Assembly: GCA_035565775.1 (NCBI GenBank)
Contig: DATMRW010000021.1
Coordinates: forward strand, 124,001 to 188,000
Length of the DNA: 64,000 nucleotides
Direction: 5' to 3'
From: PRO6 sp035565775
GTDB taxonomy: Bacteria; Pseudomonadota; Alphaproteobacteria; Rhizobiales; Xanthobacteraceae
Part shown: in pieces, positions 61,023 through 64,000 of the stretch
Numbering within the stretch: position 1 is the stretch's first letter
How the letters are laid out: every line of letters begins with the position of its first letter
Position numbers and translations under genes: made by a program
Notes under the pieces: generated by a model
Told to the model about the DNA's origin: nothing
What the model saw: only the letters and a program-made list of their open reading frames with translations
The model's database searches: none

Positions 61023-62036
61023 TCAGCCGACGACGCGGCGCGGCGTCTGGTGGGCTGGCGCGATATCGTTGGCACGGGCTTCAAGGCACTGAATGGCGAT
61101 CTCGAGGCTGGCGGCGGCCTGCTCGCCGGTGACCGGCGGCGTCGCGCCGGTGCGAACCGCTTCGAGGAATGCCAGCAGTTCGGCGCGCAGCGGCTCGTCA
61201 TGCCCCACCGAAAGGTGGCGCATCGAGTAGGCGCCGTCGGGCTGGAAGCCGAAGCATTCGGTGACCTGACGGGTGATCAGGTCGCCCATCACATATTTGT
61301 GGCGGGTCGCGACGGTGACGCTGCGCGCCTTGAACGGCGTCAGCCAGTTGGTGTTGATGTGCGCCAGGACGCCCGAGGCCGTGCGGAATTGCAGCAGCGC
61401 GATGTCCTCGCGCTCAGCCACCGCGCTGGAAAGCTGCGGCTGCACCTCAACGATCTCGGAATTCGTGAACCAGCGGATCAGGTCGATGTCGTGCACGGCA
61501 AGATCGATGACGACGCCGACATTCGACATCCGCGGCGGGAACGGCCCCACCCGCTCGATCGCGATCGACAGAATGTCCTCGCCCTCGATCGCCTTCTTGA
61601 TCGCGACGACCGCGGGGTTGAAGCGCTCGACGTGTCCGGCCATCAGCGTCACGCCCGCCTTGCGGGCCGCGCTGACGATCTCCTGGCTCTCGGCGACCGT
61701 GGAGGCGATCGGCTTCTCGACGAGCACGTGGACGCCGCGCGCGATGCAGGCCAGCGAAACCTCGTGGTGCAAATGGGTCGGAGCCGCGATGGTGACGGCA
61801 TCGACGCCTTCCGCCAGCAGTTCCTCAACGCGCTCATAGGTCGGGCAACCCGCAAGCTGCGTCGCTCGTTGGCGGTGAGCTTCCAGCGGATCGACCACGC
61901 CGACGAGGTTGACGCCGGGCAGCGTGGCCAGCACCCGGGCATGGTTGCTGCCCATGACGCCGGCGCCGATCACGCCGATCCGAAGCGGCGCCACATCACC
62001 GCCGGTTGCACCGTTGAGGGACTGGGTAGAACTCAT
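61023..62036 (-). CDS. Gfo/Idh/MocA family NAD-dependent dehydrogenase
   Basis: The 337-residue protein has an N-terminal Rossmann fold (RIGVIGAGVMGSNHARVL), the EKP motif HVLVEKPIAST that supplies the catalytic Lys, GHVERFNPAV, and a C-terminal alpha/beta domain (VIDLAVHDIDLIRWF). It probably oxidises a sugar nucleotide for the following DegT aminotransferase. ATG 62036 (MSSTQSLNG) is preferred over 62078, because the first 14 residues of the longer form are not conserved-looking. Confidence 0.9.
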   Translation of the reverse strand: MSSTQSLNGATGGDVAPLRIGVIGAGVMGSNHARVLATLPGVNLVGVVDPLEAHRQRATQLAGCPTYERVEELLAEGVDAVTIAAPTHLHHEVSLACIARGVHVLVEKPIASTVAESQEIVSAARKAGVTLMAGHVERFNPAVVAIKKAIEGEDILSIAIERVGPFPPRMSNVGVVIDLAVHDIDLIRWFTNSEIVEVQPQLSSAVAEREDIALLQFRTASGVLAHINTNWLTPFKARSVTVATRHKYVMGDLITRQVTECFGFQPDGAYSMRHLSVGHDEPLRAELLAFLEAVRTGATPPVTGEQAAASLEIAIQCLEARANDIAPAHQTPRRVVG

Positions 62037-62619
62037 CAATCGTAACTCGGGTTCAGGCATTGAAGGAGACGCAGCCAAAACGAAGGCTGGCGCAGCCGGG
62101 GATTGCGCGTGGCGCAGCGATCACGGCGCGTTGAGTGCTGTCTAGCACGGGGCCGGGCGTCAGGCGAAGGAAGGGAGCGAGTTGTCAAACACGTTTTGAT
62201 TCAAAAGATTACAGTGCTTTTTGAAAGACTTGCCTCTTTGAACCAGCGTTTCTTGAAAGAAATCTTGGATTTTTTGAGAAGATTTGGGGTTTCGGCCCGG
62301 CTTTATTGGGTGGAACCGGGATCTAACCGGGCCGCCCGTCGCTGCGTCTGGGCTCAGCACTTACGGGGCAGAGCCCGGTTGCTGCAACGCAGGTGGCGGA
62401 GAAAAAGTGCAAGCACAACCAGTATAGATGCTCGGTAAACGCGAGTAAGACCCCATTAACCATAATGAGCGGAACTAGGGTGCATTACCGAGGGTGAATC
62501 ATGACTTCGAAACTGTTGCTAGGAGCGCTAATCGCCTCGGCTGTGATACTCAGGCATCCCGGCGGGACGGCGTACCTGTCATAGCCGCAGGCGGCCGCGC
62601 TCCGGGATAGGTCCTAAGC
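62037..62619. other. Long intergenic region with AT-rich repeats and one tiny ORF
   Basis: These 583 bases between the Gfo/Idh gene and the epimerase gene hold no normal-sized gene. A stretch at 62180-62300 is clearly AT-rich compared with the genome. It has a perfect 13-base palindrome TTTTGATTCAAAA (62194-62206) and TTGAAAGA repeated at 62221 and 62253, 32 bases apart. Another palindrome, CATTA-ACCA-TAATG (62454-62467), precedes the tiny ORF at 62501. This may be the control region of the surface-sugar genes. Confidence 0.55.
62501..62584 (+). CDS. Possible 27-residue peptide gene
   Basis: ATG at 62501 follows GAGGGTGAATC at suitable spacing and reads MTSKLLLGALIASAVILRH... to a TAG, a short hydrophobic peptide with a basic residue at position 4, like a small membrane or secreted peptide. 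It has no recognised relatives and could be chance. A TTAACCAT box lies 38 bases upstream. Confidence 0.25.
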   Translation: MTSKLLLGALIASAVILRHPGGTAYLS

Positions 62620-63639
62620 CTAGCCGCCGATGCGGTGATATTCCCGATACCATGCAATAAATTGCCGGATGCCGGTCTCGATGGCGGTCACCGGGCGAAA
62701 CCCGGTGTCGCGGGTAAGGTCATCGATATCGGCGAAGGTCGCCAGAACGTCGCCCGGCGGCACCGGCAGCAGCTCCTTGATCGCGCTGCGGCCGAGCTCC
62801 TTCTCCAGAAGCGCCACGACGTGCATCAGCTCTTCCGGCCGGTTGTTGCCGATGTTGTAGATTTTCCACGGCGCAAAACTGTCCGCCGGGCCGGGCGCAG
62901 GCTCGCCCGCGCCGCGGGCCGCCGGCGGGCGGTCGATCAGCCGCACGATGCCCTCGACCACGTCGTCCACATAGGTGAAGTCGCGCTTCATGTTGCCGTG
63001 GTTGAATAGCCGGATCGGCTGCCCCGACACGATCGCATTGGCGAACAGAAACATCGCCATGTCCGGCCGGCCCCATGGGCCGTAAACGGTGAAGAACCGC
63101 AGCCCGGTGATCGGCAGGCGGTAGAGGTGACTGTAGCTGTGCGCCATCAGCTCATTGGCCCGCTTGGTCGCGGCATAAAAGCTCACCGGATGATCGACGC
63201 TGTCGGCGGTGGAGAACGGCAGCTTGGTGTTGCCGCCATAGACCGAGGACGAGGACGCGAACAAAAGATGGCGGCAGCCGTGATGGCGGCAGCCTTCGAG
63301 CACATTGGTGAAGCCGACGAGATTGTCGCGCGCATAGGCGTGCGGGTTTTCCAGCGAGTAGCGCACGCCCGCCTGCCCCGCGAGGTGGATCACCACTTCG
63401 CACTTATACGCGGCGAAGGCCAGATCGATGATCTCGCGGTCGGCGATATCGAGCTTCAGGAAGGTAAAGGCGGGATCGGCGCGCAGGATGTCGAGCCGCG
63501 CCTGTTTCAATGACGGATCGTAATAATCGTTGAGATTGTCGACGCCGACCACACGGTAGCCGGCCTTCATCAGCCGCTGCGACAGGTGAAAGCCGATGAA
63601 GCCGGCCGCGCCGGTCACGAGTATCGCCTGATCCGACAT
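62620..63639 (-). CDS. NAD-dependent epimerase, UDP-glucuronate 4-epimerase-like
   Basis: The 339-residue SDR protein has the NAD motif VTGAAGFIGFHLSQ, the catalytic SSSSVYGGNTKLPF serine loop and YAATKRANE (Tyr-x3-Lys), then RFFTVYGPWGRPDMA. These last segments are characteristic of UDP-glucuronate/galacturonate 4-epimerases such as LpsL, which make galacturonate for LPS or capsule. It lies 70 bases downstream of a GtrA gene on the same strand. Confidence 0.93.
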   Translation of the reverse strand: MSDQAILVTGAAGFIGFHLSQRLMKAGYRVVGVDNLNDYYDPSLKQARLDILRADPAFTFLKLDIADREIIDLAFAAYKCEVVIHLAGQAGVRYSLENPHAYARDNLVGFTNVLEGCRHHGCRHLLFASSSSVYGGNTKLPFSTADSVDHPVSFYAATKRANELMAHSYSHLYRLPITGLRFFTVYGPWGRPDMAMFLFANAIVSGQPIRLFNHGNMKRDFTYVDDVVEGIVRLIDRPPAARGAGEPAPGPADSFAPWKIYNIGNNRPEELMHVVALLEKELGRSAIKELLPVPPGDVLATFADIDDLTRDTGFRPVTAIETGIRQFIAWYREYHRIGG

Positions 63640-63709
63640 TGTTGTGGGGATCTCCGGTCAGTGTCCGCACGCGCGGACACGGCGCTTGGCCATGCCGCCG
63701 CGCCGGGCG

Positions 63710-64000
63710 TCAGGCGGCGGGGCGCTTGCGAAACACGATGAAATGCGAGAGCGAGAAATTCACCACGAAGCTGACGAGAATGGACAGCAGCTTGGCGACC
63801 AAAACATCCAGAAAATTCGCCAGGATCACGAGGGTCACCGTGGTTGCAACCATACCGGCGACGCCCGAGAGCACAAAGGTGAAATAGACCGGAAAGCGCA
63901 ACTTGCGTCCCGATTCCGGGCCGAAGGTGATGTAGGTGTTCATCACATAGGAGAACGACACCGCGACAATCCACGCGAGCACGTTGCACGGCACCAGCGG
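63710..64000 (-). CDS. GtrA family membrane protein (N-terminus cut by window end)
   Basis: The visible 96 residues are the C-terminal three-quarters of a GtrA-like protein with three membrane segments: NVLAWIVAVSFSYVMNTYIT, YFTFVLSGVAGMVATTVTLV and LLSILVSFVVNFSLSHFIVF, ending FRKRPAA. GtrA proteins are thought to move lipid-linked sugars across the membrane. The conserved NTYITF and NFSLSHFIVF motifs are present. The true start is beyond position 64000. Confidence 0.88.
   Translation of the reverse strand, partial: PLVPCNVLAWIVAVSFSYVMNTYITFGPESGRKLRFPVYFTFVLSGVAGMVATTVTLVILANFLDVLVAKLLSILVSFVVNFSLSHFIVFRKRPAA

Noticed and set aside
62454..62467. A CtrA binding site (TTAACCAT) before the tiny ORF, and a similar TTAACC at 18708.
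   Set aside because: Each is only a half-site. The full TTAA-N7-TTAA spacing is not found, so I do not call CtrA control.

Overview
The window is one continuous, GC-rich stretch of chromosome from an alphaproteobacterium. It most resembles the Nitrobacteraceae (the Bradyrhizobium / Rhodopseudomonas / Afipia group). The support is the recA, purC and isocitrate dehydrogenase proteins, an alphaproteobacterial LexA box (GTTC-N7-GTTC) before recA, the zeta-type ATPase inhibitor (DUF1476) divergent from purC, and the short-leader Flp pilin. I saw no rRNA, tRNA, CRISPR array, prophage, insertion sequence or transposase. Genes are densely packed, and many convergent pairs share a strong hairpin terminator.

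Layout. 1-8250: the end of a branched-chain amino acid binding protein, ccdA, a P1-family (S58) peptidase, rpe, purB, murI, rpsD with a strong promoter and structured leader, a PepSY protein and threonine aldolase. 8270-13320: a grxD / macro-domain / serine-hydrolase operon on the minus strand, the ergothioneine pair egtB-egtD on the plus strand, and bolA. 13490-22090: an acyltransferase, an MHS-type transporter, purL, a globin-coupled chemoreceptor, and purC-purS-purQ. 22340-31000: DUF1476, a TrmJ-DUF559 fusion, a membrane-fused alpha/beta hydrolase, icd, a two-domain VOC protein and alaS. 31250-35920: a tandem glycine riboswitch driving gcvT-gcvH-gcvP.

36250-38590: recA behind a LexA box, two small exported proteins, and a 58-residue Flp pilin. 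38830-43920: a GNAT-type acyltransferase tightly coupled to a JmjC-like oxygenase, an XRE regulator with a DsbA-family protein, a small membrane protein, and a SET-domain methyltransferase with a histone-H1-like tail. 44000-47550: a TetR regulator divergent from a membrane protein / carotenoid-oxygenase / IspZ-like operon, with two matching palindromic operators between them. 47590-54240: class I fumarase, threonine dehydratase, a phosphoesterase-glycosyltransferase pair, thiD, a stand-alone Lrp-type domain and a CHRD protein. 54340-58180: an orphan molybdenum hydroxylase large subunit followed by two c-type cytochromes. 58240-64000: murJ and surface-sugar genes (DegT aminotransferase, Gfo/Idh dehydrogenase, UDP-glucuronate-type epimerase, and the start-proximal part of a GtrA protein).

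Most of the window is core metabolism: purine synthesis (purB, L, Q, S, C), one-carbon metabolism (gcvTHP, threonine aldolase), the TCA cycle (icd, fumarase), translation and cell wall. Redox and stress genes (ergothioneine, Grx4, BolA, VOC, DsbA) are interleaved with it. The least explained parts are the TetR/carotenoid-oxygenase locus, the GNAT-JmjC pair, the SET protein with its basic tail, the TrmJ-DUF559 fusion and the orphan hydroxylase with its cytochromes.
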